The position numbers and the translations under genes were made by a program. 64,000 nt of DNA from Dermatemys mawii. Its lineage: Eukaryota; Chordata; Testudines; Dermatemydidae. Below are positions 50,301 to 56,799 of the stretch, piece after piece. The DNA is taken from positions 14,709,676 through 14,773,675 of the forward strand of contig ML677333.1 in the NCBI GenBank assembly GCA_007922305.1, in the 5' to 3' direction. Under the pieces are notes generated by a model. The model was not told the origin of the DNA, did no database searches, and saw only the letters and a list, made by a program, of their open reading frames with translations. Each line of letters opens with the position of its first letter. The stretch's first letter is position 1.

Positions 50301-51713
50301 ATTGATTCATATGTATTTTGCTGGATTGGCCTCTTGAATTAGTAGTGTCTTTCCAATGGTATGGTGGAGATGTGGAATAAAAGCCTGTAGAGTAGATCGA
50401 TATTACAGTCCTGCTGTTATACCAGATCTAGTGCAGTGATTAGGGAATGCATACATGCTACTAGGAGCTCTATGGCTTTGTAGTTGCTCTATCTAATCAA
50501 ATTCCTCTCTCCAAGTCCAACACTGCTCATAACAAGGAAAATGCTCCCAGCAAATGTAAACTTGCTGTTCACATAGTGGAACACCTCCTCAACTGCCTCC
50601 TCCAGAGAGTAAGGTGTATCCCTCAAACTTGCTCTCCTTGTAATAGGTGTGTGTAGTGATATATACCCTCCTCTCTAAACATTTATTCCCTCCCTGAAAA
50701 GCAGAAATGATTTTAATAATTTAAATTTTATTGCAGGGAAGATCAAACTATGTCTGCTAATGTAAACACCTATTTGCAAGCCACGTTCTTGATGATATAG
50801 AATTTATTGCCAGAGAAGTCAGCATGAAGGTGCAGTCACACATGTAGTTGAGGGTCTAGAGATGTACTCTCTACTAGGGTTGTTTGGGAATTTTTCAACA
50901 AAACCATATTTAATCAGAAAATGCCAATTTGTCAAAACCCAAACTGTTTGCTACAAAATGTTGGTTTTAATAAATTTCCCATTTTGAAAAAAAAATGAAA
51001 TTATTGAGATGTCCCATTTCTGCATTTTCCTAGTTCTGGAAAAGCTCCAGCTTTGGGCTCATAATGACTTCATTTCAAAATTGAGTTAATTTACAGTAAT
51101 GAAAAAAAGCTTAAAGAAACTTAAGGTCAATATTGAAACTAAATGTTTTGAAAATTATTGCAATGAAACATTTCAACTGACCCAATCTGAATTTGTTCAG
51201 ATTTTTGATTCATGAACATTTTCATCCCAGTTTGAGAGAGAAACTTTTTTAAAAAAAAAAAATCTCAAAAATTCTCATGGGAGAGGCAACACATTTCCCA
51301 TCCAGCTATAATAGCTATCCAGTAGAGTTCTGCCTTTTCAGAATGAAGGAGCATACATGGTAGCACTGAGATCTGGTATCAAAGCTGAGAGTAAAGTTAC
51401 AGCATTTTCTGTAAATCATAATATTTTAATGTTTAAGTCCAAGATTCAATAGAACTATGTAATCAAATAGCAATTGCTATTTCATTTATGGCTTGCTAGG
51501 TTTTAAATGGTTATTGGCACTATTGATCATCTTCTCTCCTTTATACCCTTTGCCTTTAATACATTTGCTTTATTTGTTAGAGTATGCTATGAGCGAGCTT
51601 CCTTCAGTCCTACAATCCAGACCTTCATCCTTTCAGCCGTTTGGCATGGTGTATACCCAGGATATTATTTGACATTTTTAACAGGCGTACTAATGACATT
51701 AGCAGCACGAGCC
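11229..51713 (+). CDS. MBOAT2: MBOAT2, lysophospholipid acyltransferase 2 (partial, eight internal exons)
   Basis: The eight spliced exons give about 295 residues of a membrane-bound O-acyltransferase. The family transfers acyl chains from acyl-CoA to lysophospholipids in the endoplasmic reticulum membrane (Lands cycle); MBOAT2 is known to act on lysophosphatidylethanolamine and lysophosphatidic acid with oleoyl-CoA. Seen in sequence: a [11 protein letters not shown] segment, [70 protein letters not shown] and [12 protein letters not shown]. The candidate catalytic pair is Asn in NWN (codon 49411-49413) and His in WHG (codon 51645-51647). Wording such as [14 protein letters not shown] and LPVEYNID fits MBOAT2 better than its paralogue MBOAT1, as I recall them. 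Every junction is in phase with consensus splice sites and no stop interrupts the frame, so the gene looks functional. The N-terminal and C-terminal exons are missing from the window. Confidence 0.93.
11640..11845 (+). repeat. MIR-like core SINE, degraded
   Basis: Shows the usual order of this SINE type: a tRNA-like start, gggttctgttcccggttctg, then gtgaccttgagcaagccact, ctgtgtgcctcagttttgcc and a tail with an ATTATT run. About 320 bp after the first MBOAT2 exon. Confidence 0.6.
11846..14500. other. MBOAT2 intron, mostly unassigned
   Basis: About 2.6 kb of AT-rich intron. Short open frames only and no exon-like splice pair with homology. A short self-complementary stretch, tcccattgaagtcaatggg, lies near 12046. 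Confidence 0.5.
14500..14640. mobile_element. Short palindromic DNA transposon fragment (GTCTACACTGCAG ends)
   Basis: Ends tatgtctacactgcag and ctgcagtgtggacaaac are inverted repeats about 110 bp apart. The 24490-24608 stretch (tctccactagggg ... gcgtagacatggcc) looks like a decayed relative. No clear target duplication. Confidence 0.55.
14641..15784. other. MBOAT2 intron, no feature recognised
   Basis: AT-rich. An AAAT run (aaataaataaataaat near 15395-15412) is the only simple repeat. Confidence 0.5.
15785..15840 (+). CDS. MBOAT2: MBOAT2 internal exon 2 of 8
   Basis: 56 bp between acceptor gtaatag and donor gtaaga. It completes the Gly codon of SG and reads [18 protein letters not shown], ending after the first G of a Gly codon. 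Length and phase fit both neighbours. Confidence 0.92.
15841..16552. other. MBOAT2 intron, no feature recognised
   Basis: AT-rich, ends at the second Tigger-type copy. Confidence 0.5.
16556..17375. mobile_element. Tigger/pogo-like non-autonomous transposon, second copy, 3'-truncated
   Basis: Starts aggaactcctcacttaaag and parallels 3043-4538 over its length: gtttaaagttgtgcaatgct, ttggcagccgcctgctttgt, a CA/TG-rich tract near 17157-17190, and ccctgggaaatatcccaccc. The right inverted end is missing and a TGTA-rich run (about 17380-17405) follows. No CR1 interrupts this copy. Confidence 0.7.
17406..18171. other. MBOAT2 intron, no gene seen
   Basis: AT-rich. A TTTTA run lies near 17735-17757. 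Confidence 0.5.
18172..18277. mobile_element. Fragment of a DNA transposon with GTCTGGTCACCCTAA end
   Basis: Contains ggtcccgatatttggggctt and ends gtctggtcaccctaaa, which I recall as a very common turtle element with inverted ends. The left inverted end (gggtgacca) is missing here. Confidence 0.55.
18278..19500. other. MBOAT2 intron, no gene seen
   Basis: Short open frames only. No recognised repeat. Confidence 0.45.
19590..21125 (+). mobile_element. LTR-like dispersed repeat with internal tandem array
   Basis: About 1.5 kb beginning tgtcaggaatgagatat and ending gcagaagggttaca, with a C-run near 20115-20129, a tandem array at 20282-20560 and a possible polyadenylation signal attaaa near 20918. 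TG...CA ends and a late signal fit an LTR. No target duplication or internal protein region was found, so this could be another kind of repeat. Confidence 0.4.
20282..20560 (+). repeat. 136-bp tandem repeat, two full copies plus a partial
   Basis: The phrase ggcggagtggctggcacagc recurs at about 20282 and 20418, and ctgacggagtgactggcacc follows in each unit. Each 136-bp unit is itself built of shorter variants of gcggagt-ggctggc-gcagagc-gt-cgtgtgtcg, so it looks like an array of roughly 45-70 bp sub-units. Confidence 0.8.
21130..21800 (+). repeat. LTR-like or retroelement 3' region
   Basis: Contains attaataaacttgtttt near 21673-21690 (a polyadenylation-like signal) followed by a tail ending aaaggaataacagactca. 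I recall similar text in dispersed turtle LTRs. Boundaries are uncertain and there is no protein frame. Confidence 0.35.
21801..22314. other. MBOAT2 intron, no gene seen
   Basis: AT-rich, no recognised element. Confidence 0.45.
22323..23088. mobile_element. hAT non-autonomous transposon, perfect 8-bp target duplication
   Basis: Ends caggggtgggcagacttttt and gtagtttgcccacccctg are inverted repeats. GTCTAGCA flanks both sides (22315-22322 and 23089-23096). The 766-bp C-rich body belongs to the same family as 8758, 37194 and 48328. This is the best-preserved copy in the window. Confidence 0.92.
23125..24400 (+). pseudogene. Non-LTR retrotransposon reverse transcriptase relic with C-terminal zinc finger
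   Basis: Three frames together show a decayed LINE reverse transcriptase. Near 23327-23407 the translation has [19 protein letters not shown], an RT block. At 23536 it reads [15 protein letters not shown] (catalytic DD retained) and then [18 protein letters not shown]. At about 24280-24345 [18 protein letters not shown] is followed by WIVC, a C-terminal Cys/His finger of the pattern CX2CX12HX4C. Stops and frameshifts separate the parts, so it is dead. The clade was not settled. It lies directly beside the hAT element ending at 23088. Confidence 0.82.
24620..26020. other. MBOAT2 intron, no gene seen
   Basis: AT-rich, short open frames only, with an A-run near 25418-25430. Confidence 0.5.
26040..26430. 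repeat. GC-rich unassigned repeat-like island
   Basis: CCCC/GGGG-rich with overlapping open frames on both strands, as expected from composition and not from coding. Few CpG pairs, so it does not look like a promoter island. Its composition resembles the hAT bodies in this window, but I could not find inverted ends. Confidence 0.4.
26435..26590 (-). repeat. MIR-like core SINE, minus strand
   Basis: Contains ttttaccaatgggaaaactg and aggcacagagaagtgaaata, then cctaaggtcacatagccggt, the reverse complement of the core SINE layout seen at 11640 and 53229. Confidence 0.6.
26708..26828. repeat. Short palindromic interspersed repeat, second copy
   Basis: tgatcctgcaagcacttatg at the left and gtaagaccttgcaggactgg at the right; the same design as 9305-9425. 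Confidence 0.5.
27206..27945. mobile_element. hAT non-autonomous transposon (GGAGGTCTCAAACTC family), right end missing
   Basis: Left end caggaggtctcaaactcaaa is the same as in 44827-45400 and the bodies match (agctcccattggct, gcccagttcgtggcc..gg, gggctgcagggacgt). The left flank is CAGTAGAG (27198-27205). No matching right end was found, so it is truncated. Its long open frames are compositional. Confidence 0.72.
28851..29481. mobile_element. hAT-Charlie-like non-autonomous transposon
   Basis: Ends cagtggttctcaaacttt and cagtttgagaacctctg are inverted repeats of the widespread Charlie type. Flanks GTCTGAGG (28843-28850) and ATCTAAGG (29482-29489) differ at two bases. 631 bp, no transposase frame. 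Confidence 0.85.
29525..30018 (+). mobile_element. CR1-like LINE fragment ending beside an MBOAT2 exon
   Basis: Translated fragments match the C-terminal region of CR1/L2-type reverse transcriptases: [40 protein letters not shown], then MIKGLENMI in another frame. Stops and frameshifts are present. The fragment stops about 28 bp before the exon at 30047. Confidence 0.82.
30047..30101 (+). CDS. MBOAT2: MBOAT2 internal exon 3 of 8
   Basis: 55 bp between acceptor cttctacag and donor gtaggc. It completes Gly, then reads [17 protein letters not shown] and AG of an Arg codon. A Cys stands where I recall Asp in mammals (SQRDLAVRR). The upstream sequence is CR1 LINE to within about 30 bp of the acceptor. 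Confidence 0.9.
30102..31471. other. MBOAT2 intron, no gene seen
   Basis: AT-rich intron with a short A-rich run near 30775-30812. Confidence 0.5.
31472..31655 (+). CDS. MBOAT2: MBOAT2 internal exon 4 of 8
   Basis: 184 bp between acceptor gaattacag and donor gtaaga. One base completes Arg and 61 codons follow: [35 protein letters not shown], a polar loop rich in Gln, Glu and Lys, ending PSPN in phase 0. The [12 protein letters not shown] stretch is a family signature; the polar loop is the variable part between membrane segments. Confidence 0.94.
31656..34051. other. MBOAT2 intron, no gene seen
   Basis: 2.4 kb of AT-rich intron without recognised repeats. Open frames at 31756-32000 on both strands are short and show no homology I know. 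Confidence 0.5.
34060..34419. mobile_element. hAT non-autonomous transposon, perfect 8-bp target duplication
   Basis: Ends caagggtctccagacttt and gtagtttggaaacccctg, flanked by ACTTAATA on both sides (34052-34059 and 34420-34427). The 360-bp body is GC-rich. Confidence 0.9.
34428..36880. other. MBOAT2 intron, mostly unassigned
   Basis: 2.4 kb, AT-rich. A TTA/TTTA-rich microsatellite (ttattattatttattatt) lies at about 36804-36840. Confidence 0.5.
36885..36950 (+). mobile_element. CR1 LINE 3' tail
   Basis: ttggactacatgacctcctg, then aggtcccttccaactctg and the terminal repeat gattctatgattctatgg. Only about 65 bp of this heavily 5'-truncated copy remain. Confidence 0.88.
37194..37790. mobile_element. 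hAT non-autonomous transposon (GGGTGGGCAA family), right end missing
   Basis: Left end caggggtgggcaaacttttt with the C-rich body of the 22323 family (tccttgtcctctgatcgtcc, ccctttaccacactgcc). The terminal inverted repeat on the right is absent. The left flank is CTCTAGTT (37186-37193). Confidence 0.78.
37889..38001 (+). mobile_element. tRNA-like short repeat ending in a near-perfect hairpin
   Basis: Head aatcagaggggtagccgtgt followed by the arm at 37927-37961 (gtgacagagtcctgtggcac...) and its inverted copy at 37964-38000 (...gtgccacaggactctttgtc). The whole unit is flanked by TCTAGTTTATAG (37877-37888 and 38002-38013), so it inserted as one piece. Confidence 0.88.
38094..38930 (-). mobile_element. 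CR1-type LINE 3' untranslated region with an internal foldback
   Basis: The + strand shows atagattctaaggccagaag and gaccattgtgatcatctaat, which I recall as the reversed 3' end of a common sauropsid CR1 subfamily. It continues as CR1 3' UTR-like text to about 38930. An inverted duplication occupies 38295-38475. Confidence 0.7.
38295..38475. repeat. Inverted duplication inside the CR1 tail
   Basis: Arm 38295-38340 (ccaatgatgggaagtaaaag, ctagccaaattcagtttgg) is the reverse complement of 38430-38475 with few differences. Inside it, 38361-38397 and 38413-38449 form a second pair around ctgt/acag. Confidence 0.8.
38931..40098. other. MBOAT2 intron, no gene seen
   Basis: AT-rich, no recognised element. 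Confidence 0.5.
40099..40235. mobile_element. Short non-autonomous DNA transposon (GGCTGGAAC / GTTCCAGC ends)
   Basis: Left end caggggggctggaacaattt and right end ctagttccagcacctatg are inverted. No transposase and no clear target duplication. Confidence 0.6.
40447..40980 (+). pseudogene. Tigger/pogo-like transposase C-terminal relic
   Basis: From 40453 one frame reads [17 protein letters not shown], then an acidic [15 protein letters not shown]. After an AT and GATA microsatellite, 40726-40978 reads [40 protein letters not shown] and a stop. This is the layout of the C-terminal tail of TcMar-Tigger (TIGD/JRK-like) transposases; the catalytic core is absent. It may be the decayed master of the Tigger-type ends at 3043 and 16556, but that is inference. 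Confidence 0.65.
40685..40723 (+). repeat. Microsatellite (AT)n followed by (GATA)n
   Basis: About ten AT units then four GATA units, inside the transposase relic. Confidence 0.95.
40985..41783. other. MBOAT2 intron, no gene seen
   Basis: AT-rich; no recognised element upstream of the exon at 41784. Confidence 0.5.
41784..41976 (+). CDS. MBOAT2: MBOAT2 internal exon 5 of 8
   Basis: 193 bp between acceptor cacttttcag and donor gtaagc. 64 codons plus one base: [20 protein letters not shown] (membrane segment), [35 protein letters not shown] is a hallmark of lysophospholipid MBOATs. It leaves G for the Ala codon of LADAINN. Confidence 0.94.
41977..43600. other. MBOAT2 intron, no gene seen
   Basis: AT-rich, with a short TATA-type run near 42560. 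Confidence 0.5.
43602..43914. mobile_element. Probable hAT-like non-autonomous element, degraded
   Basis: Left end cagggattgccagccttt and right end aggttgcctacccatt are imperfect inverted repeats; gtgtgccgag near the left and gcgtgccacctttggcac near the right support the pairing. No target duplication was found. Confidence 0.5.
43950..46800 (-). pseudogene. RTE-like LINE relic (endonuclease plus reverse transcriptase), minus strand
   Basis: Read from 46800 down, decayed frames give an APE-type endonuclease ([18 protein letters not shown] at 46611-46429; [21 protein letters not shown] segment and [16 protein letters not shown] at 46368-46186), a linker ([15 protein letters not shown] at 45602-45420), then reverse transcriptase ([20 protein letters not shown] and PWSMVFADI at 44391-44188). 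The last block has lost part of the catalytic FADD. Order and motifs fit the RTE type. A hAT at 44827-45400 splits it. Many stops, so it is dead. Confidence 0.75.
44827..45400. mobile_element. hAT non-autonomous transposon nested in the LINE relic
   Basis: Ends caggaggtctcaaactcaaa and gtgtttgatacccctg. Perfect flanks GTCTAATG (44819-44826 and 45401-45408). The 574-bp body matches 27206-27945. Confidence 0.92.
46801..48162. other. MBOAT2 intron, no gene seen
   Basis: May include the 5' untranslated part of the LINE relic at its start. No other element recognised. Confidence 0.45.
48163..48266 (+). CDS. MBOAT2: MBOAT2 internal exon 6 of 8 (RWD motif)
   Basis: 104 bp between acceptor tttcattgcag and donor gtttgt, a weaker but valid GT site. 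It reads [20 protein letters not shown], then [14 protein letters not shown], ending in phase 0. The RWD matches family motif A (WD). Confidence 0.94.
48328..49026. mobile_element. hAT non-autonomous transposon, perfect 8-bp target duplication
   Basis: Ends cagaggtgggcaaatttttt and catagttttcccacttccg, flanked by CATTACAT (48320-48327 and 49027-49034). 699 bp, same family as 22323. It begins 62 bp after the donor of the exon ending at 48266. Confidence 0.9.
49375..49439 (+). CDS. MBOAT2: MBOAT2 internal exon 7 of 8 (candidate catalytic Asn)
   Basis: 65 bp between acceptor ggttttacag and donor gtactg. It reads [20 protein letters not shown], then K and AG of Arg. By analogy with the WN motif of DGAT1 and other MBOATs, the Asn of WN (codon 49411-49413) is the candidate active-site Asn. 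The first residue is Phe where I recall Met in mammals. A tRNA-like repeat starts at 49476, 36 bp after the exon. Confidence 0.92.
49476..49569 (+). mobile_element. tRNA-like short repeat, head missing, beside an exon
   Basis: Starts gtgacaaagagtcctgtggc and ends cacttcatcggatgcatgac. TTTTCTGCTTTG flanks it (49464-49475 and 49570-49581). It has no tRNA-like head. Confidence 0.88.
49582..51580. other. MBOAT2 intron, no gene seen
   Basis: Two kilobases, AT-rich, short open frames only. Confidence 0.5.
51581..51713 (+). CDS. MBOAT2: MBOAT2 internal exon 8 of 8 (WHG catalytic motif)
   Basis: 133 bp between acceptor tatttgttag and donor gtaagt. One base completes Arg, then 44 codons: [44 protein letters not shown], in phase 0. 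WHGxxPGYxxxF is motif B of the family, and His (codon 51645-51647) is the invariant catalytic candidate. The next exon, expected to begin near MRNN, was not found in the remaining 12.3 kb. Confidence 0.95.
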
Positions 51714-53228
51714 GTAAGTACCAACTATGTATTTTAACGAGGACGTAGTTTTGTAAAAGCAAAGTGATAATGCTATAGTGCCCAAAGATGTTTGCATCAC
51801 AAGGGAAACTCAGACATAAGCTTGGGCCCAAAAAGTATAATCTATATTTTAGATGTAACAGCAGTGGGAGTGATGAGTAGAAGGAAGGGATGGGCGGAAA
51901 GACAAAAGAGGAAGGACTACATGGCTGTTAGTACATTTTAGCACATCTTTCATGTGATAGTGCAGCTTGAACTTCTCGTACAATATTACTGTGGTGTGAA
52001 TGTAGTTAAAAGTGATATTAAAACGTCACTTACTTGCCAGTGAGGAGGAATCTTTCCTTAGGGTTTGAAGGCCTAAGATAACAATTTTTGTAGAATGTAA
52101 TAATCATTTTAAAATAAACTTGTGTTTGGTACTTTTATAAAGATATTAAAGTAAAGCAGTGTTCTCCTCAGCCAGCAGACAACGTCTCTAGTACATTTTC
52201 TGCTGAGAGTTCTGCCAAGCAACAGCAGAGTGACGTTGATAAGATTCTGGTCAGTTTTACTGCTGCTATTCAGAACGCTGTGGACCCAGAAACTAAAGAA
52301 GTAAACTTGTCAAGAAATTTGTCAGTGTCACAGTGCTGCTTGGGAAAGCAGGTACTACAGTTAATCAAGGAGGAAGAGGACCCCAATAATGGAGGCTGAG
52401 CCGGGAGGGATACAGTAACAGAGACCTCCTTGCCATCAGAGCAGGAGGGGGGCTGTGAAGGGGAGAGAGAGATGGAACAGAAGACTCTCTGCACCTTCCA
52501 GCTGCTGGCAGGAGCTGGAGCTTCAGTTTATCAGACTCCTCCTCCTCCTCCTAATAAAACATGTAATACTTTCCTCCAGAGATCTCAAAGCATTTTACAA
52601 ATGTGGGTTAGCATTATTGTCCCATTTTACAGCTGTGGTCCCTTTCCTAACAACAGTCTCTGGAGGAGCAGTATATAGACAAATTCCCTTCCCCTTTCCT
52701 GCCACAACAGGGGTGGATCTTTGCACTTTTCAGCCAGGCTGATACAAAAGCTAGAGCTCTAGGCAAGGCCCATGAACAGTTCCCTGGCACAGATTGCAAC
52801 ACTCCACTCTCCGGTGGAGCACCTCTCACTGTCATACTTCATCTTTCTCATGGGTATGTTTAGCTCTCTAGTTTACAGAACTTGGGTTTGTGTGCCAGTA
52901 TTTTAGTAGTACTGACTGTCCACAATAGGTTGAGGTGTTTTATCATGTCAGTTATTTACTGTCCCTTGCTTGGTCTGTGAAGATCAGATTCTCTATGATC
53001 ACCACCTTCCTCTCGATTCTTATTCAAATCATTTACTGATTAAAATCTAATCCTTTCATGTGTAAACAACCTAGATTTATATACAGCTAATTAAGTAGAA
53101 TTTGGATTATAAATCCTAACTGGGTTGATTTTTTTTAAACTGCATATACAATTGTATCTAATTTACACTTCAATTTACTACAGATTGGCGCAAATGGCCA
53201 TGTAGATGCATAACTGACCATCTGCCTG
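51714..53228. other. MBOAT2 intron, no exon found
   Basis: Short open frames at 52270-52742 on both strands show no recognised homology. ttacaaatgtgggttagcat near 52596 may be a core SINE scrap. Confidence 0.45.
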
Positions 53229-53460
53229 AACAGCAGAAGGATGGCCCAGTGGATAGGATGCTAATTTAGGATTTGGGGAGAACTGGGTTTAATTCCCTGT
53301 TCTACCACAAATTTCCTGTGTGACTTAGCCTCTGTGCGCCTTCGTTCCCTTCTGTAAAATGGGATAATAGCATTTCCTACCTCACCGTGGGGTTGTGAGG
53401 GTAAAAACTTAAGATTGTGAGGCACTCAGGTACTATGTTGCTGGGAACTATGTAAGTAAT
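53229..53460 (+). repeat. MIR-like core SINE
   Basis: gatggcccagtggataggat (tRNA-like start), gggtttaattccctgttcta, ctgtgtgacttagcctctgt, ctgtaaaatgggataatagc and a degraded tail. The best preserved SINE of this type in the window. Confidence 0.7.
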
Positions 53461-54230
53461 TTAGATAGTTACGTGAATTTTTCACAGGCAGCTGTAGTTG
53501 TGCATACAAATTAAAGGCACAATGGTTTATGTATAATATATACTTTTTTTTTAAAAAAAAAAAAGCCCTTATTTTTTATTGCATCATTAAAACATGGCTT
53601 CTTTGGAGGGTGAGAGAGAAAGTGGACAATATCTTTCTATTCTACACAGGCTCCACACTACAGGACAATTCAGTGATGGTTGTGATATTGGCAGGAAACA
53701 TGCTGAGGCATTTCATTGAACAGGATATGATAATCATATTGAGTAATTGTATAGCACTTTTTCATCTTTAACAATCTTCAGAATCCTGTGAGATAGGAAA
53801 GTCTTAATCCCATTTCAGCGTTGACTGAAACAGCTGCATAACTTTTCTAAGACTATGGAAGAAATTGGTATATAATCCCAAGATTTGGGTTTAGGAGTTC
53901 TTTTGAGTCATGTGCACAGGACACTATGCCTAACGACAGATTGTCCACTATGAGGTGACACCATTGCACTGCTCAGGTGGCACAAAGGGGCAGGATTCTG
54001 GTGATAAGAAATACTTCATGTGAAAGAAAACTCTTTTGGTGGAAACTCACTAGGAGGCAGCCTCCTGTCTCAGCCTCCAACTGAGGGTAAGAGGTGTGAC
54101 AGGGGAGTGGGGTAAGATGGAATGAAAGTACACTGATCTTCCACTCTTGTGAGGTCCTTACGGGATGTTACTGTAACTGACCTTGCAGCTGGGCCAACTC
54201 AGCTGTAATGAGCTCTCTCATACTCTCCGC
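53461..54230. other. MBOAT2 intron, no gene seen
   Basis: An A/T run is near 53548-53563. Around 53740-53900 there may be a minus-strand core SINE relic (cccatttcag), too weak to call. Confidence 0.4.
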
Positions 54231-54586
54231 CATAGGTGCCAACTCTGTGGGTGCTCCAGGGCTGGAAAAAAAAAATTAGCAGGTGCTTAGCACCTGTCAG
54301 CAGCTAGCTTCTCTCGTCCCCCTCCCCAGCGCCTCCCGCCTGCCAGCGGCCCCACCGATCAACTGTTCCGAAGCATGCAAGAGGCACTGAGAGGGAGGGG
54401 GAGGAGCAAGGGTGGGGGGCGCTTGTGAGAGGGGGCGGAACTGAGTGGGAAAAGGCAGGATGGAAAGAGGCAGGGTGGCTTTTGGGGGAGGTGGTGGGAC
54501 TTGGGGAAAAGGGTGGAGTGGGGGTGAGGCCTGGGGCTGAGCAGGAGTTGAGCACCACCAGGCAAAGGAAAAAGCTGGTGCCTGTG
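54231..54586 (+). mobile_element. Non-autonomous DNA transposon (CCATAGGTGCCAAC family)
   Basis: Left end cataggtgccaactctgtgg and right end agctggtgcctgtg are imperfect inverted repeats. Three copies are in the window (also 1771-2112 and 2715-2970). The G-rich body gives false open frames on the minus strand. No clear target duplication. Confidence 0.68.
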
Positions 54587-54589
54587 CCC

Positions 54590-55378
54590 TGCACCCCTCC
54601 CTGAAGGGATTTCTGTCATTAAGAAGCAGCTCTTTGGTCAATGAGAGAATGATAATTTAAAATATACTTTCTGTGCTTTTTCTCTCTGTGCATTTAGACT
54701 GTAGTATGTGTTATAATTGCCATAATAGTATGGGTGGGTGGAGTCGTGATCGGCCAAACCGGTGGATGCAGCAGGTAAACTGGCCCGGCCCACCAGGGGC
54801 TTACCCTGGCAGGTCATGTGCCAAAGTTGCCAGTGCCTGAAGTAGATAGTCCTTACCTCAGACCCTGAAAGTACAAAATAAACAGGCTATGTTGGACCAG
54901 TGGAGGATGTGGCTTTCAGTGGAGGATACTCCAGTGAGAGAGCTCAGCCTTAAAAGTCAAATCTAGTATGTATAATAGAAGCATCCTTACTGATCTCAGT
55001 TCTTAAGATGGAGCATAAAGACAGAGGTGGTCTTAGGGGAAAACCAAGTCACTAGGCAGTGTAGGAATTTATAGATAATGCCTTGAGTCTCAGTCAGAAA
55101 CCAGTTGGTAGCTAGTATAGGTGTAATTTGTTGTACTCAAGAAGTACCACTAAGCAAATCAGCTCTAGCAAAAATTTCTGAACAGTTTTTAAGGGTCACT
55201 CCCGAGTTGAATACAAAAAAAGTGACAATGGCATGGATAATTCTGGCAAGGACACAAGTAAGGAAAAACCACAACTTCCTAGACAGACTCAACTGGAATT
55301 GAAAGAAAGAATTACTGACAACTGCTATCTGAGAATTCAAGATTAGCCAAAAACCAAGAGAGTCTTTTAGATTTTAGT
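54590..55378. other. MBOAT2 intron, no gene seen
   Basis: No recognised repeat or exon. Confidence 0.45.
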
Positions 55379-55468
55379 AGTGACAAAGAGTCCTGTGGAA
55401 TCTTACACTAACTAAAGTATGAAAGCATAAGCTTTTGTGGGCTAATACCCGCTTCATTGGATGCATGC
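55379..55468 (+). mobile_element. tRNA-like repeat tail adjoining a Penelope-like fragment
   Basis: tgacaaagagtcctgtggaa through gctaatacccgcttcattgg and atgcatgcag. It has no head and runs straight into the sequence of the next feature. Confidence 0.75.
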
Positions 55469-55479
55469 AGTAGAAGAAT

Positions 55480-55880
55480 CCAGAGGCAGGAATAAATAGG
55501 AGACAAGGACCAGGTTAGAGGTAACAAGGTTAGTCCAATCAGGCTGAACCAGCTTGTTCTCTCTAATCAGGAAGGATGAGGTCCTCTTTTAGCAGCTGAT
55601 CTGGAGGTGTGAACACTGAGAGAGGAGAAACTGCTTTTGTAGTTAGCTAGCCCCTCATAGTCTTTGTTCAGTCCTAAATTGATGGTATCAAATTTGCAAA
55701 TGAATTGCAGCTCTGCAGTTTCTCTTTGCAGTCTGGTCTTGAAGTTTTATTGCTGCAAGATGGTGATCTTTAAATCTGTTATGGTGTGTCCAAGGAGGTT
55801 GAAGTGTTCTCCTACAGGTTTTTGTATATTACCATTCCTGATATCTGATTTGTGTCCATTTATCCTTTTTCATAGGGATT
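55480..55880 (-). pseudogene. Penelope-like element, C-terminal GIY-YIG endonuclease fragment
   Basis: The minus strand from 55870 reads KRINGHKSDIRNGNIQKPVG, then EHFNLLGHTITDLKITILQQ and a stop near 55753. R..HKSDI..., then GEHFN is the second half of a GIY-YIG domain as found in Penelope-like retroelements (Arg and Glu of the active site region retained). The front of the domain, with GIY and YIG, is missing. Sequence below it to about 55480 looks like the rest of the 3' region, broken by stops. Confidence 0.7.
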
Positions 55881-56254
55881 TTAGTGCTACTCTTGTACAA
55901 AGCACAAACTTTTCTTCAAGTCACTCCATCATCTAGCCATGCCTTAATGAGAAATTGGATTTGAAACTGTTTTCAGTTCCACCTTCACTCCATCAATGAT
56001 ACAGTCCTGGATCATAGAGCTTCTCAAGCATGATTCTGTCAGTTACTGCTAAGATTCACTGAGTCAGGAGCCCATAATTATGCTCCTCCATCAGCAGCCT
56101 TTCATAATGATTCCAGAATCTGCATGGACACTTGATCTTGTCCTTCACAGGGCAGAAAGTCTCTTAATGAAATCAGCACAAATACTGACTACCCAGATTC
56201 AAAGCCAAGTTGAAAGGGGTCAGTAAGAAGGTTGCAGATGATAGAAGAACTGCT

Positions 56255-56393
56255 TTATCACCTCCACCCTCACTCCCCAGACTGCCGTTGGCTTGCCCCA
56301 CCCCACCACTTTCCTACTCACCCCCCGCAGGCCGCACAATGAGCCCACACGAGCCGCATGCGGCCTAGGGACCATATGTTGTGCAGGCCTGCT
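56255..56393. mobile_element. Truncated hAT-like element end
   Basis: Ends ctagggaccatatgttgtgc and aggcctg after gaggccgcacaatgagccca-type text (ccgcaggccgcacaatgagc). Only one end is visible. Confidence 0.4.
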
Positions 56394-56394
56394 C

Positions 56395-56790
56395 TAGGTA
56401 GCAGCCACATGCTGCATCTCCTTCAATCCCCACTATCTGTTTCCCTGAGCTACTTCCCCTGTAACCCTAGTACCTTCTCTGATCCTGTATCTGGGCTTCA
56501 GTCTTTCAGCAAGTCAGGCTGGCGCGCCATCTCGCTTCCAACTACTCTGCTGAGGGTGCTGGCGATTACCTCAATCCTTCAGGGACCCAGTCCTTTCTCC
56601 CTGGGTTCCCAAGAGGAAACTGCCCCCCTCTGCCCTACAGCTCTCTTTATATATGGGACTGCTTTGCCCTGATTGGCTGTTCATTGCAGCCCCTCTCTGA
56701 TTGGCTGGCTGCTGCACAGTCTCCTCAGGGCTGCTTTTAATCCTTTCTCCCCCGGTGTGAGGCAGATGCCCCCTCATAGGTTACTTTTAG
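56395..56790 (-). repeat. LTR-like or promoter-like CT-rich repeat
   Basis: CT-rich with an inverted TATA-type tract (ctttatatatggg) at 56643-56656 and repeated gattggctg (about 56670 and 56700), as in a minus-strand LTR. No inverted ends or target duplication found. Confidence 0.3.
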
Positions 56791-56799
56791 CTTCTGAGA

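Noticed and set aside
54304..54641. Pro-rich minus-strand open frames of 86-114 residues
   Set aside because: They are inside the non-autonomous DNA transposon 54231-54586.
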